This document shows positions 1 through 5,398 of a stretch of 8,083 nt of DNA, piece after piece. Numbering within the stretch: position 1 is the stretch's first letter; the number at the start of each line of letters is the position of its first letter. The stretch lies in assembly GCA_016844425.1 (NCBI GenBank), contig JAERML010000153.1, positions 1-8,083 of the forward strand, given 5' to 3'. The DNA is from Bacteroidota bacterium. Its GTDB lineage: Bacteria > Bacteroidota > UBA10030 > UBA6906. Both the position numbers and the translations under genes were made by a program. Below the pieces are notes generated by a model that was not told where the DNA came from, ran no database searches, and saw only the letters and a program-made list of their open reading frames with translations.

Positions 1-2309
1 AACAGCGGAATCTGTTTTGCCGACGCTGATGGATGTGCGTGAGGTTGGCGTCCGCGCCGCGATGCTTTCTTCTGCACCGGCGGCGTAAGCCCGAGTTCAT
101 CCTTGAGCGCCTGCACATCGTATCCAAACGGAAAGAGCAGCGTTTCGGCAGCCTTCAATGTAAACTCCGTGTACTGCTCTATGTCGTAGCCATCCTCAAA
201 TGCATAGAGGGCAAGCGGCTTTGCCTTCTCCGGCTTTTTCTTGCCCGATTGATCGAGAATGATGAACTCGATCGATTCACCGGCCGCAAGCGGCACACCC
301 ATTTCCTGTACCAGTTTCGCGACGACGGCGCTGAGACTGCTATTCGTGTACTCATCCGCCTCCTTGGTGATGTGCCGGCGGAGGACAAGTTCCATCGGGT
401 TCGCTTTCCCGCTGCGCAGAACAGCAACGGCACTACGCACGATCTCCAGGAGATCGGGGGCCAGCGCCCGCACCTCCTCAACGTTCAGTGCACCAGACAT
501 CCGGTTAAGCATTGCCGTCTGCATTGTTTTGATGAACTTCGGCGTGTCGCGCCTGCGGGCCTCGATGCCGCGGATCTTGACCTCATTGTGGCGGTACCAC
601 CCAACGTACCGGTTTGCCGTCGTGATGGCGGGATCCATCTTCGATGCCGGAAACAGAATCCAGTTGTACATTCCTTCGAGTGAAATGTCGATACCCACCC
701 TCCGTGAAATTGCAAGGGCAAGCTCTTCGTACTCGCGTTCCGTTGCCCCCTCCTTCTTGAGCCAGACACAATCGATGATCGCGTGGAGCAGATGAAAGCC
801 ATGGTCTTCGGCAACCTCTTTGGCCATCAGGATTGCATCGCGGGAAAACGCGTTCACCGACTCGTGCGCCTCAATCTTGCCGAACCGGGCATTCTTGTAG
901 CCAAGGTAACCGAAGCAGCTCACCAGCATCCATTTCAAAGCGTTCTGGCGGCGATCGTACTTTCGAAACAGCACCTCGTCCTTTCCCTTGTATTTCTTCT
1001 TCATCGCCTTGTAGTAGGCACGCTTCTTGACCACGTCGCGCAGCGTCGCCGGCACGATCCCTTCACGCTTTTCACAGATGGTGTATCCGAGCTCCGGCAC
1101 TTTGTTGTTCTTACAGCACCGGCAGTTCACCGTCTCCGGTGATACATTATGTGTGACCATGATCGTCGGGTACATCGACACGAAATCGAGCTCGGCAACC
1201 TCCTCGTGGTAACCAAGGGGCGGGTTGAAGATAAGGCCGCCGCGATCGGCCAGCAGCAATGTAGCAGCTGATTTAAAATCTTCCGGCTCACGCTTCTTCG
1301 ACGGAATCAGGATATTGTGCCGGTACGCCCACGACAGCTGGAGCGACGACATCGATGTGCCGATGCTTGCCCGTCCCTGCCGCTGTCCGCACATTTGCGT
1401 CAGGCGCGCCATCTCAAACAAGCCGTCCAGGTCCGCCTCAGCGACCGTCATCGAGTTGGTGGTATCCACGTGCCACCGTCCGGCGAGCTCAAACGCGCCG
1501 TCCTTGTGAACGATTTTGCCGTACTGGAAGAAGCTCGACTCTTTTGTTGTCGTGTACCCCGCGTCCTGATCGCGGTTCAGCATCAGCGGCACCTTGTGTT
1601 GCTGCGACATTGCCGTTAGTCTTGGCATCAGGACCGCGTCGCCGTAGTCGGTCAGAATAATGTCCGGATCGCATCGATGCAGATGCCAGTTGAGTGCCTC
1701 CAGAACCTCCTGCGGAGTTTCTTGCTCGAGAACATACGTGCGGTTGTCATAGGTCACCTCGAGCTGAAGGTGCTTCTGGTATTTCGGCGGGACGAAATCA
1801 TTCGCATTCCGGAGCAGCAGGATGGAGAACGGCGGGAGTGTGTACTCGGTGGCTTCCCGCGAATCATGCAACGTCCAATCGACCAGCTCTCCCTGTTCAT
1901 CAATCTCATACTCGCCGAACCCGAGCGGAAAGAGTTTTGTTGCATACAGGAAGAGTTGCGCGACAAGGATATCGGAACTGAAAAATGCGAAGTGCGGGAA
2001 GAAACGCTCGTAGTACCACACGACGTCGCGGAAACGCGTCGTGTCGTGTACGTGCACCTCGAGCACGTCGAGCGAGTCGCCGGAGTAGATTTCCGTCTTT
2101 GTCGTTCGCGTGACCGTGACAGGAACCGGACAGCGCTCGGCGAGAACCTCCGCACGCCGGGTGTCGGAATCATTCAAATGGAGAAAAAAGGAGGGTGTGA
2201 ACCGACAGAAGCAGCGACACTTGTCGCCATTCTCATCAATCAGCCAGAGCGTAATGCCCCGCGACGAGGGATAACAGTCGAACAACCAGCCTGTAAGTAC
2301 GTGGGGCAT
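1..2309 (-). CDS. B-family DNA polymerase, PolB2-like (degenerate), 3' end beyond window
   Basis: Seen: one uninterrupted minus-strand frame of 769 codons from ATG at 2309 to the left edge, with no stop, so the C-terminus is missing. Motif A reads LDFVSMYPTI (residues 374-383, D375). Motif B is in RRQNALKWMLVSCFGYLGY (453-471, K459). Motif C reads HAIIDCVWL (509-517), where most family B enzymes have YGDTDS; the first Asp is Ile, the second is kept (D513). The exonuclease region is eroded: LQLEV (181-185) replaces the DIE motif, and PDIILTDYGDAVLMPRL (215-231) lacks the Exo II Asn and Asp. A Cys cluster (C396, C398, C399, C412) follows motif A. Known: this pattern matches the archaeal 'inactivated' PolB2 clade, which has a few bacterial members. 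Inferred: no proofreading; polymerase activity possible because the two metal-binding Asp remain; role in damage tolerance or structural. The ribosome site is weak (GCGAGATCC before ATG). Family call is firm, subfamily less so. Confidence 0.9.
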   Translation of the reverse strand, partial: MPHVLTGWLFDCYPSSRGITLWLIDENGDKCRCFCRFTPSFFLHLNDSDTRRAEVLAERCPVPVTVTRTTKTEIYSGDSLDVLEVHVHDTTRFRDVVWYYERFFPHFAFFSSDILVAQLFLYATKLFPLGFGEYEIDEQGELVDWTLHDSREATEYTLPPFSILLLRNANDFVPPKYQKHLQLEVTYDNRTYVLEQETPQEVLEALNWHLHRCDPDIILTDYGDAVLMPRLTAMSQQHKVPLMLNRDQDAGYTTTKESSFFQYGKIVHKDGAFELAGRWHVDTTNSMTVAEADLDGLFEMARLTQMCGQRQGRASIGTSMSSLQLSWAYRHNILIPSKKREPEDFKSAATLLLADRGGLIFNPPLGYHEEVAELDFVSMYPTIMVTHNVSPETVNCRCCKNNKVPELGYTICEKREGIVPATLRDVVKKRAYYKAMKKKYKGKDEVLFRKYDRRQNALKWMLVSCFGYLGYKNARFGKIEAHESVNAFSRDAILMAKEVAEDHGFHLLHAIIDCVWLKKEGATEREYEELALAISRRVGIDISLEGMYNWILFPASKMDPAITTANRYVGWYRHNEVKIRGIEARRRDTPKFIKTMQTAMLNRMSGALNVEEVRALAPDLLEIVRSAVAVLRSGKANPMELVLRRHITKEADEYTNSSLSAVVAKLVQEMGVPLAAGESIEFIILDQSGKKKPEKAKPLALYAFEDGYDIEQYTEFTLKAAETLLFPFGYDVQALKDELGLTPPVQKKASRRGRQPHAHPSASAKQIPL

Positions 2310-2334
2310 GGATCTCGCAGAATGATGAAAAGCT

Positions 2335-2369
2335 AACCGCCCCCGAACGTTCTTGGTTCGGGGGCGGTT
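2335..2369 (-). terminator. Strong hairpin between the 91-aa gene and the polymerase gene
   Basis: A perfect 14-bp inverted repeat, AACCGCCCCCGAAC and its complement, with a 7-nt loop. It begins 17 nt after the stop of the 91-aa gene and ends 25 nt before the polymerase ATG. On the minus strand it is followed by AGCTTTTC, a poor U-tract; on the plus strand by CATTTTTG. It may terminate leakily and so attenuate the polymerase gene, or stop converging plus-strand transcripts. Confidence 0.7.
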
Positions 2370-2386
2370 CATTTTTGTCACTGAAT

Positions 2387-2662
2387 TTACGGTTTCTCAT
2401 CGGCAAGCCGGCCTTCCAGCCGGACGATCCGATCCTGCATCTGCTTGATCAGCTTCCGTTGCTCAACAGCAATGGAAATGACAATGCTCTCGAATGGAAT
2501 CGTCCGCATCGCATAGAAATTCTCCGCGAGGTGGAGTTTTGCTGCGCGGAAGACATCATCAAACACTTCCTGGTCTTCCTTGCGAAGTCCCCGCCGATAT
2601 TTCGACCAGCTCGCGATTTCGCTGTCGATGATGTTGGTAAACGTCGGGACTGTCCGCCCCAT
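2387..2662 (-). CDS. Small MGRT-type conserved protein (91 aa), function unknown
   Basis: Seen: 91 residues beginning MGRTVPTF, with YRRGLRKEDQEVFDDVF (23-39), a likely helical middle, and a C-terminal helix rich in Lys, Arg and Glu (KLIKQMQDRIVRLEGRL, 70-86). No Cys and no membrane segment. The start has a good ribosome site (AAAGGAG, 9 nt before ATG). It lies between the RecA/RadA-like gene (about 90 nt upstream) and the polymerase (77 nt downstream). From memory, haloarchaea have small proteins of this length starting MGRTNPTYR, with a W..(F/Y)RR.LR...Q..FD core and a similar charged tail (DUF8156, I believe); the pattern matches well by eye. Inferred: a small accessory factor of the polymerase/RecA-like pair, possibly binding DNA or one of the two proteins. 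I cannot assign a biochemical role. Confidence 0.8.
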   Translation of the reverse strand: MGRTVPTFTNIIDSEIASWSKYRRGLRKEDQEVFDDVFRAAKLHLAENFYAMRTIPFESIVISIAVEQRKLIKQMQDRIVRLEGRLADEKP

Positions 2663-2701
2663 ACCTGATCACTCCTTTCGTCTCCCATGCTCATGTTTTT
2701 A

Positions 2702-2798
2702 ACCACGGATCTACACGGAAACAGCATGGATCAAAAAATGAAATAGTGTTGTCTCAATCATCCGTGATAATCCGTACCAATCCGTGTCCTTCCGTGGT
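2702..2798. repeat. 97-bp palindromic element with ACCACGGA termini
   Basis: The left arm (2702-2719, ACCACGGATCTACACGGA) and the right arm (2781-2798) pair at 15 of 18 positions around an AT-rich centre. The right half is four direct 10-bp units on an (A/T)TCCGT core (2759-2798). It lies between the RecA/RadA-like and 91-aa genes and overlaps the last codons of the former. Its size and end structure match the 93-bp element at 6539-6631. Confidence 0.65.
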
Positions 2799-3469
2799 CT
2801 TCTTTTCTTTCAGAGAGACTTGCCTGCTCATCGCTCCTTTTTCCAAAAACAGCCCCGGTCGATTGGTGCCATCGTCTGTGAGCCGGTAAATCGTATCCAT
2901 CCCGGTCTTGAGTGTCGCAAACAATTGATTGCGCTCCTTCGGCAGGACGTTCCACTCCGTGCATGCCAGCAGGACAGGACAGAAACTCCGCTTGCTTTGA
3001 TATCCTGCAATGTCCCGAGCAGCCGCCGCAGAATTTGCTGCACCTCCCGGAACGATGCCTGCTCGTCATAGAATGTGTCCAGCAGGCCGAAGATCATTGC
3101 AATGTTGGAACCGATGGACTCGAGAAACAGCGGCAGCCGACTACTGACCGCCTGTTCCATTTGGTAACAGGTGAAGCCGCGGGAGATGAAAATGCGGCGG
3201 AGGAATTCATCCGGGTCGAGGCGCCGCTCACGCGCAAAGCGGGAAAGAAGATGAACATTGAACCGGTTGCACCCATCCACCACAGCGACGGAATTTCCCT
3301 GCGCCATCGCAGAGGCCGCCATCCTGAGCGAGATCTGGAAAATGAGACTGTCGCCGTACAGGAGGCAGACCTTTCCAGGCGGAGCGACAAACGACTGCAC
3401 CAGCGCCTGCGATGAGACTGCTCGATGCCCGGCGACTGGCAGATGTCCGACATCCGACGAGAGAATCAT
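2754..3469 (-). pseudogene. RecA/RadA-like protein without a canonical P-loop, frameshifted by a 5-bp duplication
   Basis: Seen: residues 33-165 read as a RecA/Rad51 core: KVCLLYGDSLIFQISLRMA at the Walker A position but without GKT; VAVVDGCNRF (61-70); LDPDEFLRRIFISRGF (84-99), close to the RadA pattern LDPEEVLDNIYVARAF; IAMIFGLLDTFYD (123-135) at the Walker B position; GVSVL (161-165). Then AGGAC is repeated at 2971-2975 and 2976-2980. Read as is, the frame runs on with 48 unrelated-looking residues to a stop at 2828. Removing one copy gives LLACTEWNVLPKERNQLF and a 236-aa protein ending at 2754-2756. The start at 3469 has GAGGAAG upstream; the in-frame ATG at 3523 overlaps a perfect TATAAT and is probably untranscribed. 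Known: RecA-like partners such as ImuA and RadA paralogues assist specialised polymerases. Inferred: partner of the downstream polymerase, now disabled, phase-variable or misassembled. Confidence 0.75.
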
Positions 3470-3497
3470 AGCTGTCACTTCCTCGGTCAGTTCAGTA

Positions 3498-3526
3498 TTG
3501 ACACAGGGAAAATAATTATACATACT
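3498..3526 (+). promoter_or_regulatory. Promoter of the RHH antitoxin gene
   Basis: TTGACA (3498-3503), a 17-bp spacer, then CATACT (3521-3526). It lies 36 nt upstream of the antitoxin ATG and overlaps the opposing -10 box for the RecA/RadA-like gene, so the two promoters may compete. Confidence 0.5.
3515..3520 (-). promoter_or_regulatory. -10 box of the RecA/RadA-like gene promoter
   Basis: A perfect TATAAT reads on the minus strand here; the -35 region 17 bp upstream (ATAGTT) is weak. Transcription would begin near 3508, about 40 nt before the chosen ATG at 3469. This argues against the longer start at 3523. Confidence 0.5.
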
Positions 3527-3535
3527 AATATCAGT
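3524..3535. promoter_or_regulatory. Candidate operator dyad in the divergent promoter region
   Basis: ACTAATATCAGT is palindromic at 10 of 12 positions. It overlaps the plus-strand -10 box and abuts the minus-strand -10 box, so one bound protein could affect both promoters. RHH antitoxins often bind such short dyads for autoregulation; the match here is inference only. Confidence 0.3.
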
Positions 3536-3561
3536 GTAACTATCTACATAAAGGTGGCTCT

Positions 3562-3918
3562 ATGCAAAAGGTCATGCTTACCCTACCGGATGATCTCCTT
3601 GAGGAAATTGCCCGCTCCCTGCAGCACAGCCAACAGAATCGGAGTGCGTTCGTCCGTCAAGCTGTGCGCGAGCACATCAACCGTCTGAAGAAGAAAGAGC
3701 GCGAGCAGTTGATGGCCGAAGGATATTGCGAACAAGCAAAAGAAAATAGGCACGACGCCAAAGCATACCTGAGAACAACTCACGATCTCGTCAGAGGTCA
3801 TCATCACGATTCCCAAAGAGGCTGTCGTACGAAAGCTGGGATCTCTGTCCAGTCTAGCAATGAAAAGCGTCGACGAGTGCCTTCGAATAAGCCTGGCACT
3901 CGATTAACTCCCTCATGA
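3562..3918 (+). CDS. Ribbon-helix-helix (MazE/CopG-like) antitoxin with replaced C-terminus
   Basis: Seen: a 118-codon frame. Residues 1-45 form a standard RHH DNA-binding fold: strand MQKVMLTLP, helix DDLLEEIARSL (10-20), turn QNRS, helix AFVRQAVREHINRL (29-42). A charged linker LMAEGYCEQAKENRHDAKAY (50-69) is typical of MazE-like antitoxins of about 75-85 aa. Beyond residue ~72 the sequence becomes His/Arg/Ser-rich and unlike the family, because it is reading MazF-derived DNA in the wrong frame. The ribosome site AAAGGTGG is 6 nt from ATG, under its own promoter at 3498-3526. Known: RHH antitoxins dimerise, bind their operator and neutralise a toxin through the C-terminal tail. Inferred: the DNA-binding half may still be made and repress its promoter, but the toxin-binding tail is lost. 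The frame may be a relic rather than a working gene. Confidence 0.7.
   Translation: MQKVMLTLPDDLLEEIARSLQHSQQNRSAFVRQAVREHINRLKKKEREQLMAEGYCEQAKENRHDAKAYLRTTHDLVRGHHHDSQRGCRTKAGISVQSSNEKRRRVPSNKPGTRLTPS
3773..3907 (+). pseudogene. MazF/PemK-type toxin remnant (C-terminal ~44 codons)
   Basis: Seen: in a frame different from the antitoxin's, codons 3773-3904 read EQLTISSEVIITIPKEAVV then RKLGSLSSLAMKSVDECL and RISLALD, followed by TAA at 3905-3907. Known: MazF proteins of about 110 aa end in a pattern like RxxRxLGxLsxxxMxxVDxaLRxxLgL, which this matches closely. The preceding in-frame codon is TGA (3770-3772) and there is no start, so about 70 N-terminal codons carrying the SH3-like barrel and most RNase residues are absent. 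Inferred: a deletion fused the 3' part of the antitoxin gene to the 3' part of the toxin gene, leaving no working mRNA interferase. Confidence 0.65.
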
Positions 3919-3931
3919 CCCTTCACACTCT

Positions 3932-4651
3932 ATGTGCGGCCGCTACGCTCTGATCGATGGCAAGAAAGTGCTCGTCGCCTACACGGCGCTCAACAAGGTG
4001 AAGCTTACCGATGAGGTATTTCGGGACCTCCCGCGCTACAACGCCTCCCCGATGCAACGCCTGCCCGTGTTTGCTGTCCGGCACGACGAGCTCGTTGCCG
4101 AGCCGATGCAGTGGTGGTTGATTCCTCACTGGTCAAAAGACGGAAAACCAAGTTTCTCCTCCTTCAACGCCAAAGCCGAGACGCTGGATCAGAGCAAGTT
4201 GTTCGCCCCTTATTTCAAAGGGAGCCGCTGTCTCATTCCCGCCGATGCGTTCTATGAATGGCAGCGGGTGGTGACAACGCAAGAGGTTCGCGGCACGCAA
4301 AAGAAGGTTGAGGAGAAACACCCGATGTGCATCCGGATGAAGGACGAAGCCCCGATCCTTTTCGCCGGACTGTTCTCCATCTGGAAGGACGCAGAGGGAA
4401 AAGAAAACCCCACGTTCACCATCATCACGAGCGAACCGAACGAGTTGCTGGCCCCGATCCACAACCGTATGCCCGTCATTATGCCCGAACAGCACATCGA
4501 GCAGTGGCTTGACCGGACGTATAAAGACACCGAACCTCTGAAACAACTCCTCGTCCCCTACCCCGCCGGGAAAATGAAAGCCCACCGCGTCTCGTCCCTC
4601 GTCAGCAATCCCCGCAATAATTCGGCGGAATGTATGAAAGAGGTGGAGTAG
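3932..4651 (+). CDS. SRAP-domain protein (YedK/HMCES family), abasic-site shielding
   Basis: Known: SRAP proteins covalently trap abasic sites in single-stranded DNA through a thiazolidine link with Cys2, protecting replication forks from strand breaks; they were first named SOS response-associated peptidases. Seen: 239 aa, normal family length. Start MCGRYAL puts the catalytic Cys at position 2 once Met is removed, which fixes the start codon. Other conserved sites are RYNASP (35-40), WWLIPHW (61-67), NAKAET (79-84, Asn79), CLIPADAFYEW (100-110, Glu109) and HNRMPVI (177-183, His177), corresponding to the YedK active-site Asn, Glu and His. All key residues are present, so it should be active. 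No clear Shine-Dalgarno precedes it (CACTCT before ATG) and no obvious promoter lies in the 24-nt gap after the MazF relic, so it may ride on the antitoxin promoter. Soluble, cytoplasmic. Confidence 0.95.
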   Translation: MCGRYALIDGKKVLVAYTALNKVKLTDEVFRDLPRYNASPMQRLPVFAVRHDELVAEPMQWWLIPHWSKDGKPSFSSFNAKAETLDQSKLFAPYFKGSRCLIPADAFYEWQRVVTTQEVRGTQKKVEEKHPMCIRMKDEAPILFAGLFSIWKDAEGKENPTFTIITSEPNELLAPIHNRMPVIMPEQHIEQWLDRTYKDTEPLKQLLVPYPAGKMKAHRVSSLVSNPRNNSAECMKEVE

Positions 4652-4659
4652 CGATCGGT

Positions 4660-4715
4660 AATCAGCCATCAGCATTCAGTTGTCAGCTATTAGCCCTTAG
4701 CGTTTAGCTGTTAGC
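4660..4715. repeat. Heptamer array, eight units of NNTYAGC
   Basis: Eight consecutive 7-nt units: AATCAGC, CATCAGC, ATTCAGT, TGTCAGC, TATTAGC, CCTTAGC, GTTTAGC, TGTTAGC. The first two bases vary while TYAGC is kept. It begins 9 nt after the SRAP stop codon. Confidence 0.85.
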
Positions 4716-4736
4716 TACAGCTTCAACAGTCCCCTC

Positions 4737-4768
4737 CCCGCCCGCCTGACGTCAGTCGGTCGGGCGGG
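4737..4768 (+). terminator. GC-rich hairpin downstream of the SRAP gene, possible terminator
   Basis: CCCGCCCG pairs with CGGGCGGG (8 bp) around an inner CTGACGTCAG palindrome. No U-tract follows on either strand, so intrinsic termination would be weak; it may simply be part of a repeated palindromic unit. Confidence 0.35.
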
Positions 4769-4842
4769 TGTGCGGTTGTTCGTGCGAAAGCGAGAGGGTC
4801 GCTAGACTCCGTCAGAGTTTAATGGACTCTGACAAGGATGTA

Positions 4843-4892
4843 AGGGGTGTGTGCTTTTGTTTTCCCCTTCGTCTTTCAAGGCACACACCCCT
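4843..4892. repeat. Perfect 12-bp inverted repeat with 26-nt loop
   Basis: AGGGGTGTGTGC (4843-4854) pairs exactly with its complement at 4881-4892, and two or three further pairs extend inward. No U-tract follows, so a terminator is unlikely. Confidence 0.6.
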
Positions 4893-4975
4893 CTCCTCCC
4901 CTCTCACAACCCACATTCCCCCGCACAAGAGGGGACGTATCATTCCCGCCAAGCCAAGCTTAACAATGGCAGCTC

Positions 4976-5284
4976 TTACACTCGCTTTCTGTTCACGACA
5001 AACCCAATCACCACTCCACCAACCATCCCAAGCACCAGTATTGGCGCATATGCTCCTGTGATAATTGCATCGGGCAGACTCAGGAGCAAAGCGACTGACA
5101 GTCCGGTGAGCCATCCCGGCAGCGGGAGCGTCGTGTTCGGAATAAGAAATCCAATGGCAAACCTGTTCAGAAAAGCCCCGATCATCGCAATGTTCCGGTC
5201 CGGCAGATCCATAAACATCATGGGAATGATATCGAGGATGCCAAATACCAGACCAGCTATGAGGCCCGTTTTCACACGTGACAT
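4976..5284 (-). CDS. Small hydrophobic membrane protein (102 aa), function unknown
   Basis: Seen: 102 aa with about four hydrophobic stretches (roughly residues 5-25, 32-50, 58-75 and 80-97), charged ends (MSRVK at the start, NRKRV at the end) and a short polar loop DLPDRN (26-31). The helices contain Gly, Pro and Asp (GLVFGILDIIP, LPDAIITGAYAP), as in small polytopic proteins that pack tightly. There is no signal peptide distinct from the first helix. Start: AAAGGA 8 nt before ATG. It follows DUF72 on the same strand, but the 114-nt gap contains an 11-unit heptamer array, so co-transcription is uncertain. I recall related uncharacterised membrane proteins in other bacteria but cannot name a family, and I infer no transport or enzymatic role. 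Confidence 0.8.
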   Translation of the reverse strand: MSRVKTGLIAGLVFGILDIIPMMFMDLPDRNIAMIGAFLNRFAIGFLIPNTTLPLPGWLTGLSVALLLSLPDAIITGAYAPILVLGMVGGVVIGFVVNRKRV

Positions 5285-5314
5285 GCTTTGATCCTTTCAG
5301 GTTGGTTCTGGAGC

Positions 5315-5391
5315 AATCAGCGATCAGCAGTCAGAATTCAGCGGTCGGCATTCAACTGATAGCTAACAGCTAAAAGCTGATAGCTGATAGC
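5315..5391. repeat. Heptamer array, eleven units
   Basis: Eleven exact 7-nt steps: AATCAGC, GATCAGC, AGTCAGA, ATTCAGC, GGTCGGC, ATTCAAC, TGATAGC, TAACAGC, TAAAAGC, TGATAGC, TGATAGC. It ends 7 nt from the 3' end of the DUF72 gene and is the same family as the array at 4660-4715. Confidence 0.85.
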
Positions 5392-5398
5392 TATCCGT

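Larger units (their letters stand above)
4652..4975. other. Gene-free 324-nt interval rich in heptamers and hairpins
   Basis: Between the SRAP and membrane-protein genes. It holds a heptamer array (4660-4715), then four consecutive dyads: 4737-4768 (8-bp CCCGCCCG stem), 4789-4803 (5-bp AGCGA stem), 4811-4833 (8-bp GTCAGAGT stem) and 4843-4892 (12-bp stem). The rest (4893-4975) is C-rich and I see no gene there on either strand. Confidence 0.6.

Noticed and set aside
33..683. Plus-strand open frame of 216 codons across the left end
   Set aside because: It is antisense to the continuous polymerase frame, which carries family B motifs; its own translation shows no recognisable domain.
2912..3415. 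Plus-strand open frame of 167 codons
   Set aside because: Antisense to the RecA/RadA-like gene, with composition typical of a shadow frame.
3470..3523. Longer N-terminus for the RecA/RadA-like gene from ATG at 3523
   Set aside because: That ATG overlaps a perfect TATAAT; the ATG at 3469 has GAGGAAG upstream and lies after the predicted transcription start.
4812..5114. Minus-strand open frame of 100 codons overlapping the membrane-protein gene
   Set aside because: It is out of frame with the membrane protein, runs into the hairpin region and has no ribosome site or domain.
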